From positions 1 through 62,422 of the forward strand of contig NZ_JALPTB010000040.1 in assembly GCF_023218075.1 (NCBI RefSeq): 62,422 nucleotides of DNA. Direction: 5' to 3'. Source of the DNA: Rhodococcus sp. HM1 (GTDB taxonomy: Bacteria; Actinomycetota; Actinomycetes; Mycobacteriales; Mycobacteriaceae). The notes beneath the pieces were generated by a model. That model saw only the letters and a program-made list of their open reading frames with translations, searched no databases and was not told where the DNA came from. Positions 44,156 through 52,061 of the stretch are shown piece after piece. The translations under genes and the position numbers were made by a program. How positions within the stretch are numbered: the stretch's first letter is position 1; each line of letters opens with the position of its first letter.

Positions 44156-45181
44156 CTATCGCGAGTCCGCTTTCGGGTGTTCCCGGAACAGAACCTCGGA
44201 GAGCGGTCGGCGCGGCGTCGGGGTCTCCGGACCGGGTGGCGTGCGGACGCCGGCCCTGATCAGCACCTGGGGGACGCCGTCCCCGGTCAGCCCCCGGAGG
44301 AACGCCCGCGAATCCTCGGACTCGGTCAGGTGGGTGACCGTGCAGGTCGCCAGTCCGCGGTCGGTGCAGGCGAGGAGCACAGCCGACAGGGCCTCGCCGC
44401 ACCGCAGCCAGTCGAGCCGCCGGTCCGTGGCGGTGGAGAGCAGCAGGATCGCCGCGTGGTCCTGTTCGCCGGAGGTCTCGCTCGTCGCGCGACCGGGCGG
44501 GAACTCCCGCTCGACCGCCACCGCGCTCCCGGCGGCCGGCAGGGTGTCGGCGGGAACGCCCTCGGGGAACATCGCGTGCCCGGTCCACCAGTTCAGTTCC
44601 GACAGGTAGGCGGGGTCGGCGCGCTTCTCCCCGCTGATTCGGCGGGACACGTCGTCGAGGGCGGCTCTTTCGTCCTCGCCGATCACGTCGAGGTGCACAC
44701 CGGCGTCCTCGGCGAGTTCCTGCAGGAGCGTGACGGCGGAGGGCCACTCCGGCGGTGCGGCCATCGGCAACCGCTCGGTGCGTCGAAGGGCGATCGCCGC
44801 CGCCAGGCGGGCCCCGGTGTCGGACGATTCTGCGTCGGACGATTCGTCCAGCCGACGGAACCGCAGTGCCGCGAGGCACTGCCGGTCCGGCGAGCGCGGC
44901 ATCCGCTCGATCGCCGAGGACCACCGCTGCGCGGCGAGCGCGGTCCGCAGGTGGTCCAACGCAGTCCCACACGAAAGCACCATCTGACGACCGGAGGGGT
45001 CCGTGGCCGGCAGGATGCGGTCGTTGTCGCTGTAGAGCGTCAGCGCGTGCGCGCCGAGAACCCACCGCCAGGGCTGACTGTTGTGGAGCGACGGTGCGCG
45101 GCAGGCCAGCGCGACCGCGGACTCGAGGGTGCGACGGTCCGGCATGGACTCCGCCGGTGTCCCCTCTGCTGGTGTCCCCAT
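44156..45181 (-). CDS. Acg family FMN-binding nitroreductase-like protein
   Basis: A 341-residue tandem nitroreductase-fold protein like mycobacterial Acg/Rv3131, which sequesters FMN and is induced in hypoxia through DosR. The opening VALACRAPSLHNSQPWRWVL, then LTLYSDNDRILPATDPSGRQ and LSCGTALDHLRTAL are diagnostic, with WLRCGEALSAVLLACTDRGL and ATCTVTHLTE near the end. GTP-like or nitroaromatic reduction is not implied. It is the last of three same-strand genes after the PEP synthase and the SRPBCC protein. Confidence 0.9.
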   Translation of the reverse strand: MGTPAEGTPAESMPDRRTLESAVALACRAPSLHNSQPWRWVLGAHALTLYSDNDRILPATDPSGRQMVLSCGTALDHLRTALAAQRWSSAIERMPRSPDRQCLAALRFRRLDESSDAESSDTGARLAAAIALRRTERLPMAAPPEWPSAVTLLQELAEDAGVHLDVIGEDERAALDDVSRRISGEKRADPAYLSELNWWTGHAMFPEGVPADTLPAAGSAVAVEREFPPGRATSETSGEQDHAAILLLSTATDRRLDWLRCGEALSAVLLACTDRGLATCTVTHLTESEDSRAFLRGLTGDGVPQVLIRAGVRTPPGPETPTPRRPLSEVLFREHPKADSR

Positions 45182-45229
45182 TGCGTTCTCGGGTTCTCTC
45201 GTCGGCTCCGTGAAGTGCAGTCACTCACG

Positions 45230-45814
45230 TCAATACGCGTCGGCTGCGATGGTGCGCAACGTCGCGCGCATGATGTGCCCGACGAACGGCCGGATGATCC
45301 ACCAGTAGCGCATCATCTTCTTCCGCGAATCCGGATCGGTGGTCTGCGTCCGGCATTCGTAGCAGACGACGCTGCGCCCCGGCCCGTTCGCTCGAACCGA
45401 GAAGTGACATCCGATCTTCCCCCAGCCGGGCTCGTCGAACCCGCGGAAACGGTCGAGCGGAACATCACGCCATTCGATGTCGGGCTTCCAGAACTTGCCG
45501 ACCGCACCGAAGGCGATCTCTCGATCGGGTACCTCCCCGAGTACCAGCCAGCCCGGCAGACCACTCGACGCCGGATCGGCGAACAGTCGCAGTGCGGGCA
45601 GTTCCGGAGACGGTTTGCCGGACAGGCGTGCCGGCAGGCCACGCACGAAGAACGCCGCGGTCAGCAAAGGTGTTCGCACGGTGAGGAAGTCGAGATCGTG
45701 CGCAGCGCGGAAGACGGCGGGAACCTCCGCATCCACCACCAGTTGTTCGGTGAGGGCGACGTCGTACACCGGCAGGTGAGTATCGAGCAGATCCGCCGGG
45801 GCGGTGCCGGTCAC
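45230..45814 (-). CDS. SRPBCC-like (START/Bet v 1 fold) protein of unknown function
   Basis: A 194-residue soluble protein: LPVYDVALTEQLVVDAEVPA, the VFRAAHDLDFLTVRTPLL helix, ELPALRLFADPASSGLPGWL and a late YECRTQTTDPDSRKKMMRYW with a hydrophobic C-terminal helix. The layout resembles helix-grip ligand-binding proteins seen in actinobacteria. It starts 4 bases after the PEP synthase stop and is followed by the Acg-type nitroreductase 48 bases later, so one operon is likely. The ligand is unknown. Confidence 0.78.
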   Translation of the reverse strand: MTGTAPADLLDTHLPVYDVALTEQLVVDAEVPAVFRAAHDLDFLTVRTPLLTAAFFVRGLPARLSGKPSPELPALRLFADPASSGLPGWLVLGEVPDREIAFGAVGKFWKPDIEWRDVPLDRFRGFDEPGWGKIGCHFSVRANGPGRSVVCYECRTQTTDPDSRKKMMRYWWIIRPFVGHIMRATLRTIAADAY

Positions 45815-45818
45815 GACG

Positions 45819-48104
45819 TCACGCTCCGGCTCCGCGGGCGCGGTCGAGCAGGATCCGCTGTTCGGCCTGCGCCACCGTCCGCCTGGTCTGCGGCGCCGCG
45901 TCGGGCGTCACCGACACCGAGGTGATGCCGCGCCGGACCAGGTGCTCGGCGAGTGCGGTGCTCGTCGACACGGCCTGGCCGCACAGCGAGGTGGTCAGCC
46001 CCGCCGCCGAAGCCCGCTCGATGATGTGGTCGATCGCGTCGAGGACGGCCGGATCCATGGTGTCGAACAGGTCGCGGCACACCTCCGAGTCGCGATCCAC
46101 GCCGAGCATCAGCTGGGTCAGGTCGTTGGTGCCGATCGACACCCCGTCGATGCCGAGCTTCGCGTATTCGGGCAGCCAGTACACCACCGACGGCACCTCG
46201 GCCATGATCCAGCGCAGCATCCGGCGATCCGAGCCGAGCGGATGCGCATCGAGCTGCGCCAGGCACTCCTTCAGCTCCCACCGGGTGCGCACGAACGGAA
46301 TCATCAGGTGCACGTTGGGATGCTGTTCCCGAACCCGGTGCAGCACATCGAGATCCAATGAGAACAGCTCCGGATCGCGGACGTAGCGGAAGCAGCCGCG
46401 ATAGCCGATCATCGGGTTTTCCTCGTCCGGCTCGATCTCGCCGCCCTCGAGATCCGCGAATTCGTTGCTGCGCAAGTCGATCGCCCGGTACACGACCGGC
46501 CGCGGCGCGAACGCCGCCGCGATCCGAGCGACCCCCTCGGACATCTTCGCCACGTACTCGTCGCGCCGCCCCTGCCCGATCAAGCGCGCCGGATGCTCCC
46601 CCGCGAGGGCCTCGGTGATCATGAACTCGGCCCGCAGCAATCCGACCCCGTCGACGTCGGTGGCAGCGACCGCCTCCGCGGCATCCGGCGTCGCGAGATT
46701 GACGTACACCGAGGTCGCGGTGACGGTCGGCGCGGCACCCATGGCCGTCGGGACCGCCGGCGCCGCCGCGGCCGGACGGGTCTCGGGTTGGACCTTCCCG
46801 TCGAACACTGCGCCCGCATCGCCGTCGACGGTGATCAGCTGCCCGTCGCGCAGGTCCGTGGTCGCGGTGCGGGCCCCGACCACCACCGGTTTGCCGAGTT
46901 CCCGCCCGACGATCGCGGCATGGCAGGTGATGCCGCCACCGTCGGTGACGATGCCGCCCGCGCGGCGCAGGATGGGCAGCCAGTCCGGCCGGGTCATGGG
47001 TGCGACGATGATCTCGCCGTCGGTCAGGCGTTTGCCGTCGACCAGTTCGTGGAGCACCCGCACCCGCCCGGTGGCCACGCCGGGGCCGGCACCGAGGCCG
47101 GTCAACAACGGTGTCGCGTCACCGTTTCCGGACGGCCCACCGGACGAGAACGTGTCGAGCGTGGTGATCGGGCGAGTCTGCACGATCCACAATTCGTTGT
47201 CCGCGAACGCGAACTCGAGATCCTGCGGGGAACCGTAGTGCTGCTCAACACCGGCGGCGAGACGCGCGACCCGCTCGAGTTGGTCCTCGTCGAGCACGCG
47301 GGTGCCGCGGGCCGGATCGACCGCGACCCGGCTGTCGCCGGTGTCGGTCGAGGCGATCCGGAACTCCTGATGCCCGAGGTGGACGTCGAGCACCTCGAAG
47401 CTGTCCTTGGCGACGACGTAGGTGTCCGGCTCGACCTGCCCGCCGACGACGACCTCGCCGAGGCCGAGCGCCGCCTCGATCACGATGCGATCGCGTTCGC
47501 CGGTGCGGGGGTCGGCGGTGAATGCCACCCCGGACGACTCGGATTTGACCATCACCTGCACGACGACGGCGATGGACGGCTCGTCGGCCACCCCGCGCAG
47601 CCCGCGGTAGGTGCGAGCCCGCTCGGACCACAACGACGCCCAGCACGCCTGCACTGCGCGCACCAGCGCGTCGGCGCCGATGATGTTGGTGTAGGACTCG
47701 TGGATGCCGGCGAACGAGGTGTCTGCCGCGTCCTCGGCAGGCGCCGACGATCGCACGGCCACCGGCATGTTCGTTCCGAGGGCCTCGTACGACGAGACGA
47801 TATCCGCGCGCATCTCGTCCGGGATCGTCGACTCGGTCACCAGCGCGGCGAGTTCGGCGGAGGTGCGGATGAGCGTGGCGTCGTCGATGTCGGGGGGCGG
47901 GACCGCCTCGGCCGCCAGCCTTTCGCGCACACCGGCCGCCTGCATCGCGTCGAGGTAGGCGTCGGTGGTGACGGCGAACGCGGCGGGAACCGGAAAACCC
48001 GCCCGCGTGAGCTCGCCCAGGTTGGCGGATTTTCCGCCGACGGTGGGCGCGTCGTCCGCGCTCACCGATTCGATCGGTCGTACCCAGACCTTGTGTTCAC
48101 CCAT
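45819..48104 (-). CDS. ppsA: Phosphoenolpyruvate synthase
   Basis: A 761-residue PEP synthase that converts pyruvate and ATP to PEP, AMP and phosphate. The ATP-grasp domain (about 10-340) has TVGGKSANLGELTRAGFPVP and PVAVRSSAPAEDAADTSFAG. The swivelling phosphohistidine domain has VTDGGGITCHAAIVGRELGK, with its catalytic His. The C-terminal TIM barrel (from about 480) has GVGLLRAEFMI, MIPFVRTRWELKECL, GIDGVSIGTNDLTQLMLGVD and SLCGQA with the catalytic Cys. ATG 48104 follows GGGAG. Slightly shorter than the E. coli enzyme (792). It is divergent from the trehalose-phosphatase fusion. Confidence 0.93.
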   Translation of the reverse strand: MGEHKVWVRPIESVSADDAPTVGGKSANLGELTRAGFPVPAAFAVTTDAYLDAMQAAGVRERLAAEAVPPPDIDDATLIRTSAELAALVTESTIPDEMRADIVSSYEALGTNMPVAVRSSAPAEDAADTSFAGIHESYTNIIGADALVRAVQACWASLWSERARTYRGLRGVADEPSIAVVVQVMVKSESSGVAFTADPRTGERDRIVIEAALGLGEVVVGGQVEPDTYVVAKDSFEVLDVHLGHQEFRIASTDTGDSRVAVDPARGTRVLDEDQLERVARLAAGVEQHYGSPQDLEFAFADNELWIVQTRPITTLDTFSSGGPSGNGDATPLLTGLGAGPGVATGRVRVLHELVDGKRLTDGEIIVAPMTRPDWLPILRRAGGIVTDGGGITCHAAIVGRELGKPVVVGARTATTDLRDGQLITVDGDAGAVFDGKVQPETRPAAAAPAVPTAMGAAPTVTATSVYVNLATPDAAEAVAATDVDGVGLLRAEFMITEALAGEHPARLIGQGRRDEYVAKMSEGVARIAAAFAPRPVVYRAIDLRSNEFADLEGGEIEPDEENPMIGYRGCFRYVRDPELFSLDLDVLHRVREQHPNVHLMIPFVRTRWELKECLAQLDAHPLGSDRRMLRWIMAEVPSVVYWLPEYAKLGIDGVSIGTNDLTQLMLGVDRDSEVCRDLFDTMDPAVLDAIDHIIERASAAGLTTSLCGQAVSTSTALAEHLVRRGITSVSVTPDAAPQTRRTVAQAEQRILLDRARGAGA

Positions 48105-48120
48105 CGGTGGCTCCCTGTGC

Positions 48121-48149
48121 TCCCCGCGAACGGTGTTCCCCGCGAACGG
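48121..48149 (+). repeat. Tandem 13-base repeat in the divergent ppsA/otsB promoter region
   Basis: TCCCCGCGAACGG occurs at 48121-48133 and again at 48137-48149 (period 16). The second copy is followed within a few bases by CCCTGTG, which has an inverted partner CACAGGG further along. The 206-base gap between the divergent genes holds no recognisable DosR palindrome; these elements are the only clear structures. Confidence 0.5.
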
Positions 48150-48310
48150 CTCACCCCCTGTGCACGGTAAACCGAATTGGCGCGCCACAGGGCCCGGATC
48201 GGAGATCTGCTGCTCAGAAGGCCGGTGTTGCGCGAAGTATCCACTCTTCGGGCTTCTCCGGTGCCATGATCAGAACACCAGGGGTAGAGCTCGTTCGTCC
48301 GGGAGGCGCT

Positions 48311-51300
48311 GTGCAGTCGGAACAGGAGACCGGCCCCCTGCCCCTGATCGACCTGCGCCATCACGCCGCCGTCGTCGTCGACGTGGGCGTGTTGAAAGAC
48401 GGCCGGTCCGTCGACTCGACGGTTGCGCTGCTGCACCGGTTGCGCGATCTCGGCGTCGACGTCGCGGTGTTCTCGTCCACCGGGGACGCCCGGTCGGTGC
48501 TCGACACAGCAGGAGTCGACACAGCGGCCGGCGACACAGTAGGAGACGACGATTCGCTTCCGATCGTGGCCACCGACACCACCCCCTCGGAGGTCGCCGC
48601 CCGGCTCCGGTCACCGCTCACGGCGACCGTGGTGATCACCGCCGACGAGGACATCGCGGCCGCGGCGCAGCGCGCCGGGTTCGCCCTGGTGATCCGGAAT
48701 CCGGGCGAGATCGACATCCGGGCGGGCGACCACCGGCTCTCGGAGATACCCGATGCACTGACCTCCCGGCACGAACTGGCGACGCTGCTGCGGGTGCGCA
48801 CACCGGTGCTGTTCCTCGACTTCGACGGCACGCTGGCGGACCTCGAGCCGGACCCCGCAGCGGCGGTGCTCACCGACGGCACCGCCGAGGTTCTCCGCCG
48901 GCTCGCGGACGCATGCCCGGTCGTCGTGGTCAGCGGGCGCGACCTGCCGGACCTGCAGGCGCGGGTCGGGATACCGGGTATCTGGTATGTGGGCAGCCAC
49001 GGATTCGAAGTCGCCGGACCGGCGGGCGGACACTACGAGCATTCGGAGCCTCCGGCCGCCGGATCGGCCCTCGACCGGGTGTCCGGGCTGCTCGAAGAGC
49101 GTCTGCGCACCGTGCCGGGCGTGGTGATCGAACGGAAACGATTCTCGGTCGCCGTGCACCATCGCGCCGTGCCTGCCGACCGCGTCGACGAGGTCGCGGC
49201 CGTCGTGCACGAGATCGCGGGTGCCGAGGATTCTCTCCGGATCATCGGCGGCCGGAAGGTGCTCGAGGTTCTTCCCATCGCGGACTGGGGCAAGGGTGAG
49301 GCTCTGCGATGGGTGCTCGGGCGTGTCACCGGCGCGGAAGGGCTGCTGCCGCTGTACATCGGCGACGATCCCTCGGACGAGGACGCGTTCGACGCGTTGT
49401 CTCCCGAGGGGATCGGGATCGTGGTCCGCAGCGAGGAGCCCGGTAATCGCCGGTCGGCCGCGCGGTTCGCCGTGAACGATCCGGTGCAGGTTCGCGAATT
49501 GCTCCAGCGCCTGGCCGATCTGGTCGACCGCGACCCCGCGAGCCCGTCCCGCGCGGGTGGATGGATGCTGTACTACGACGATTACGATCCGCCGAGCGAA
49601 AAGCTGCGCGAGGCACTGTGCACGGTGGGCAACGGATTCTTCGCCACCCGTGGGTGCTCACCGGAATCCGTGGCCGGACGGTGGCACTACCCCGGCACCT
49701 ACATCGCGGGTCTGTACAACCGGCTGCACGACGACCGCGCGGGTACGGCGATCACGAACGAAAGCCTGGTGAACGCCCCGAACTGGCTGCCGATGACCTT
49801 CCGCATCGACGGCGGGCCCTGGTTCGACATCGACTCCGTCGAACTGATGGACTACCGCCAGTACCTGAATCTGCGCCGCGCCGTTCTCACCCGTCGGGTG
49901 CGGTACCGCGACCCGCAGGGCCGGACGACGACCGTGATCCAGCGCCGGTTCGTCGCGATGCACCTGCCCCACGTGGGGGCGCTGCAGACCACGATCGTGG
50001 CCCACGACTGGAGCGGCAGCGTGGAGTTCCGCACGGCGATCGACGGCGCGGTCCGCAACACGCTCGTCGAGCGGTATCGCGATCTGGCCAGTGACCACCT
50101 CGAACTCGTCGAGGCGCGGGAGGCGGCACACGACTCGGTGGTTCTGACGGTGCAGACGAACCAGTCGCGCATCCCGGTCTCGGTGGCGGCCCGGACCACC
50201 GTCTGGTCCGACGGGAACCGCAACACCTGCAGCTACCGATTCTTCGACGAGGACGGCAGCGTCGGCCATCATCTCACCGTCGATGTGGAGGCAGGCTCCT
50301 CGGTCACGGCGGAGAAGGCGGTGACCGTGTTCACCGGCCGAGACCACGCGGTCTCCGGCCCCGCCGAGGCGGCAACCCGGCTGCTCGAGGGGCTCGGGCG
50401 ATTCGACGAGATCCTGGACGGCCACGTCCTGGCGTGGGAACACCTGTGGGACCGGGTCGGCATCGACCTCGCCGGTCACGAGGAAGCGTCCCGGATCGTG
50501 CGTTTCCACCTGCTGCACCTGCTGCAGACCGTCTCGCGCAACACCGCCGACCTCGACGTAGGGGTTCCGGCGCGCGGACTCCACGGAGAGGCCTACCGCG
50601 GCCACATCTTCTGGGACGAGGTGTTCGTCTTCCCGGTGCTGAACCTGCGCGAACCGGCCCTGACCCGGTCGCTGCTGCAGTACCGATACCGTCGCCTCCC
50701 CGAGGCGCGCCGCGCCGCGACCGCCGCCGGATACCGGGGCGCGATGTTCCCGTGGCAGTCCGGCAGCGACGGCCGCGAGGAGAGCCAGCAACTGCACCTG
50801 AACCCGGATTCCGGAAGATGGCTGCCCGATCCGAGTTGGCGCCAGTACCACATCGGCATCGCCATCGCCTACAACGTGTGGCAGTACTACCAGGTCACCG
50901 GGGACGTGGAGTTCCTCGGCGATTTCGGAGCGGAGATGCTGGTGGAGATCGCGCGGTTCTTCGCCAGTCTGGCGTCGTACGACCGGGCGAAGTCCCGCTA
51001 CGTGATCCGCGGGGCGATGGGACCGGACGAGTTCCATTCCGGCTACCCCGACGCGCCGTACTCGGGCATCGACAACAACGCGTACACCAACGTCATGGCC
51101 GTCTGGGTGATCCGGCGGGCCATCGAGGCGCTCGCCGCCATCCCCCAGCACAATCGCGCCGAACTCGTCGATCGTCTCCACCTGGACGCCCAGGAGATGA
51201 CGCTGTGGTCGGATCTCGGGCACCGCATGTTCGTGCCGTTCCACGACGAGGTCATCAGCCAGTTCGAAGGCTACGGCGAACTGGCCGAACTCGACTGGGA

Positions 51301-51937
51301 CCGGTACCGCGCGAAGTACCCGGACATCCGGCGCCTCGACCGGATCCTCGAAGCGGAAGGCGACGACGTCAACCGCTACCAGGCGTCGAAACAGGCCGAC
51401 GTCGTGATGCTGTTCTATCTCCTCTCCGCCGACGAACTACGGGAACTGTTCGAACAACTCGGGTATCGCCTCGAATCCGAAACCATCCACCGAACGATCG
51501 ACTACTACCTGGCCCGGACCTCCCACGGTTCGACGCTGAGCGCCGTGGTGCATTCGTGGGTGCTCGCCCGTAGCCACCGCGAGCGGGCGTTGGAGTACTT
51601 CGAGCAGGTCCTCGCCTCCGACATCACCGACATCCAGGGCGGGACGACGTCGGAAGGCATCCACCTCGCGGCCATGGCCGGCAGCATCGACCTGCTGCAG
51701 CGGTGCTTCACCGGACTCGAAGTCCGCGGCGACCGTCTCGTCCTCGGTCCGCAATGGCCGGATACCCTGGGCGCCCTCGAGTTTCCGATCTACTACCGCG
51801 GCCGCAAGCTGTGGTTGACGGTCAGCGGACGCACGGTCGAAGTCGCTGCCGAGCCCGGGAATCAGGAATCGATCGAGATCATGTGCCGCGATACGGTCGT
51901 CACCCTGCAGCCCGGGTGCACCGTCACCCTGAGCTGA
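48311..51937 (+). CDS. otsB1: Trehalose-6-phosphate phosphatase fused to glycoside hydrolase family 65 domain (OtsB1-like)
   Basis: A 1,208-residue fusion like mycobacterial OtsB1 (Rv2006). Residues 1-140 resemble a HAD domain but lack its DxD nucleophile (VVVDVGVLKDGRS). Residues 150-395 are a trehalose-6-phosphate phosphatase: VLFLDFDGTLADLEPDP, VVVSGRDLPDLQARVG, GDDPSDEDAFDAL. From about 420 a full GH65 region follows with VGNGFFATRG, NIFW-like HIFWDEVFVFPVL and the general-acid Glu in RGAMGPDEFHSGYPDAPYSG near 906, ending in a beta-sandwich. GH65 enzymes split or phosphorolyse trehalose or maltose. GTG 48311 has GGGAGG upstream; ATG 48266 is possible. Confidence 0.9.
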   Translation: MQSEQETGPLPLIDLRHHAAVVVDVGVLKDGRSVDSTVALLHRLRDLGVDVAVFSSTGDARSVLDTAGVDTAAGDTVGDDDSLPIVATDTTPSEVAARLRSPLTATVVITADEDIAAAAQRAGFALVIRNPGEIDIRAGDHRLSEIPDALTSRHELATLLRVRTPVLFLDFDGTLADLEPDPAAAVLTDGTAEVLRRLADACPVVVVSGRDLPDLQARVGIPGIWYVGSHGFEVAGPAGGHYEHSEPPAAGSALDRVSGLLEERLRTVPGVVIERKRFSVAVHHRAVPADRVDEVAAVVHEIAGAEDSLRIIGGRKVLEVLPIADWGKGEALRWVLGRVTGAEGLLPLYIGDDPSDEDAFDALSPEGIGIVVRSEEPGNRRSAARFAVNDPVQVRELLQRLADLVDRDPASPSRAGGWMLYYDDYDPPSEKLREALCTVGNGFFATRGCSPESVAGRWHYPGTYIAGLYNRLHDDRAGTAITNESLVNAPNWLPMTFRIDGGPWFDIDSVELMDYRQYLNLRRAVLTRRVRYRDPQGRTTTVIQRRFVAMHLPHVGALQTTIVAHDWSGSVEFRTAIDGAVRNTLVERYRDLASDHLELVEAREAAHDSVVLTVQTNQSRIPVSVAARTTVWSDGNRNTCSYRFFDEDGSVGHHLTVDVEAGSSVTAEKAVTVFTGRDHAVSGPAEAATRLLEGLGRFDEILDGHVLAWEHLWDRVGIDLAGHEEASRIVRFHLLHLLQTVSRNTADLDVGVPARGLHGEAYRGHIFWDEVFVFPVLNLREPALTRSLLQYRYRRLPEARRAATAAGYRGAMFPWQSGSDGREESQQLHLNPDSGRWLPDPSWRQYHIGIAIAYNVWQYYQVTGDVEFLGDFGAEMLVEIARFFASLASYDRAKSRYVIRGAMGPDEFHSGYPDAPYSGIDNNAYTNVMAVWVIRRAIEALAAIPQHNRAELVDRLHLDAQEMTLWSDLGHRMFVPFHDEVISQFEGYGELAELDWDRYRAKYPDIRRLDRILEAEGDDVNRYQASKQADVVMLFYLLSADELRELFEQLGYRLESETIHRTIDYYLARTSHGSTLSAVVHSWVLARSHRERALEYFEQVLASDITDIQGGTTSEGIHLAAMAGSIDLLQRCFTGLEVRGDRLVLGPQWPDTLGALEFPIYYRGRKLWLTVSGRTVEVAAEPGNQESIEIMCRDTVVTLQPGCTVTLS

Positions 51938-52061
51938 GCCGCGGACCCTCCACCCCGTCGGGACCTCATCCGCACCTGCCGACCACGCCACCGTCTCGCC
52001 ACCCTGGATCATCGAGGAGGTTTCCGGACGTGAAAGCCAGAGGTCGGGATAGGCTTCTCGG

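Noticed and set aside
48105-48310. A DosR binding palindrome upstream of ppsA or otsB1
   Set aside because: No GGGAC/GTCCC-type palindrome could be found by eye, only a tandem repeat and a distant CCCTGTG/CACAGGG pair.
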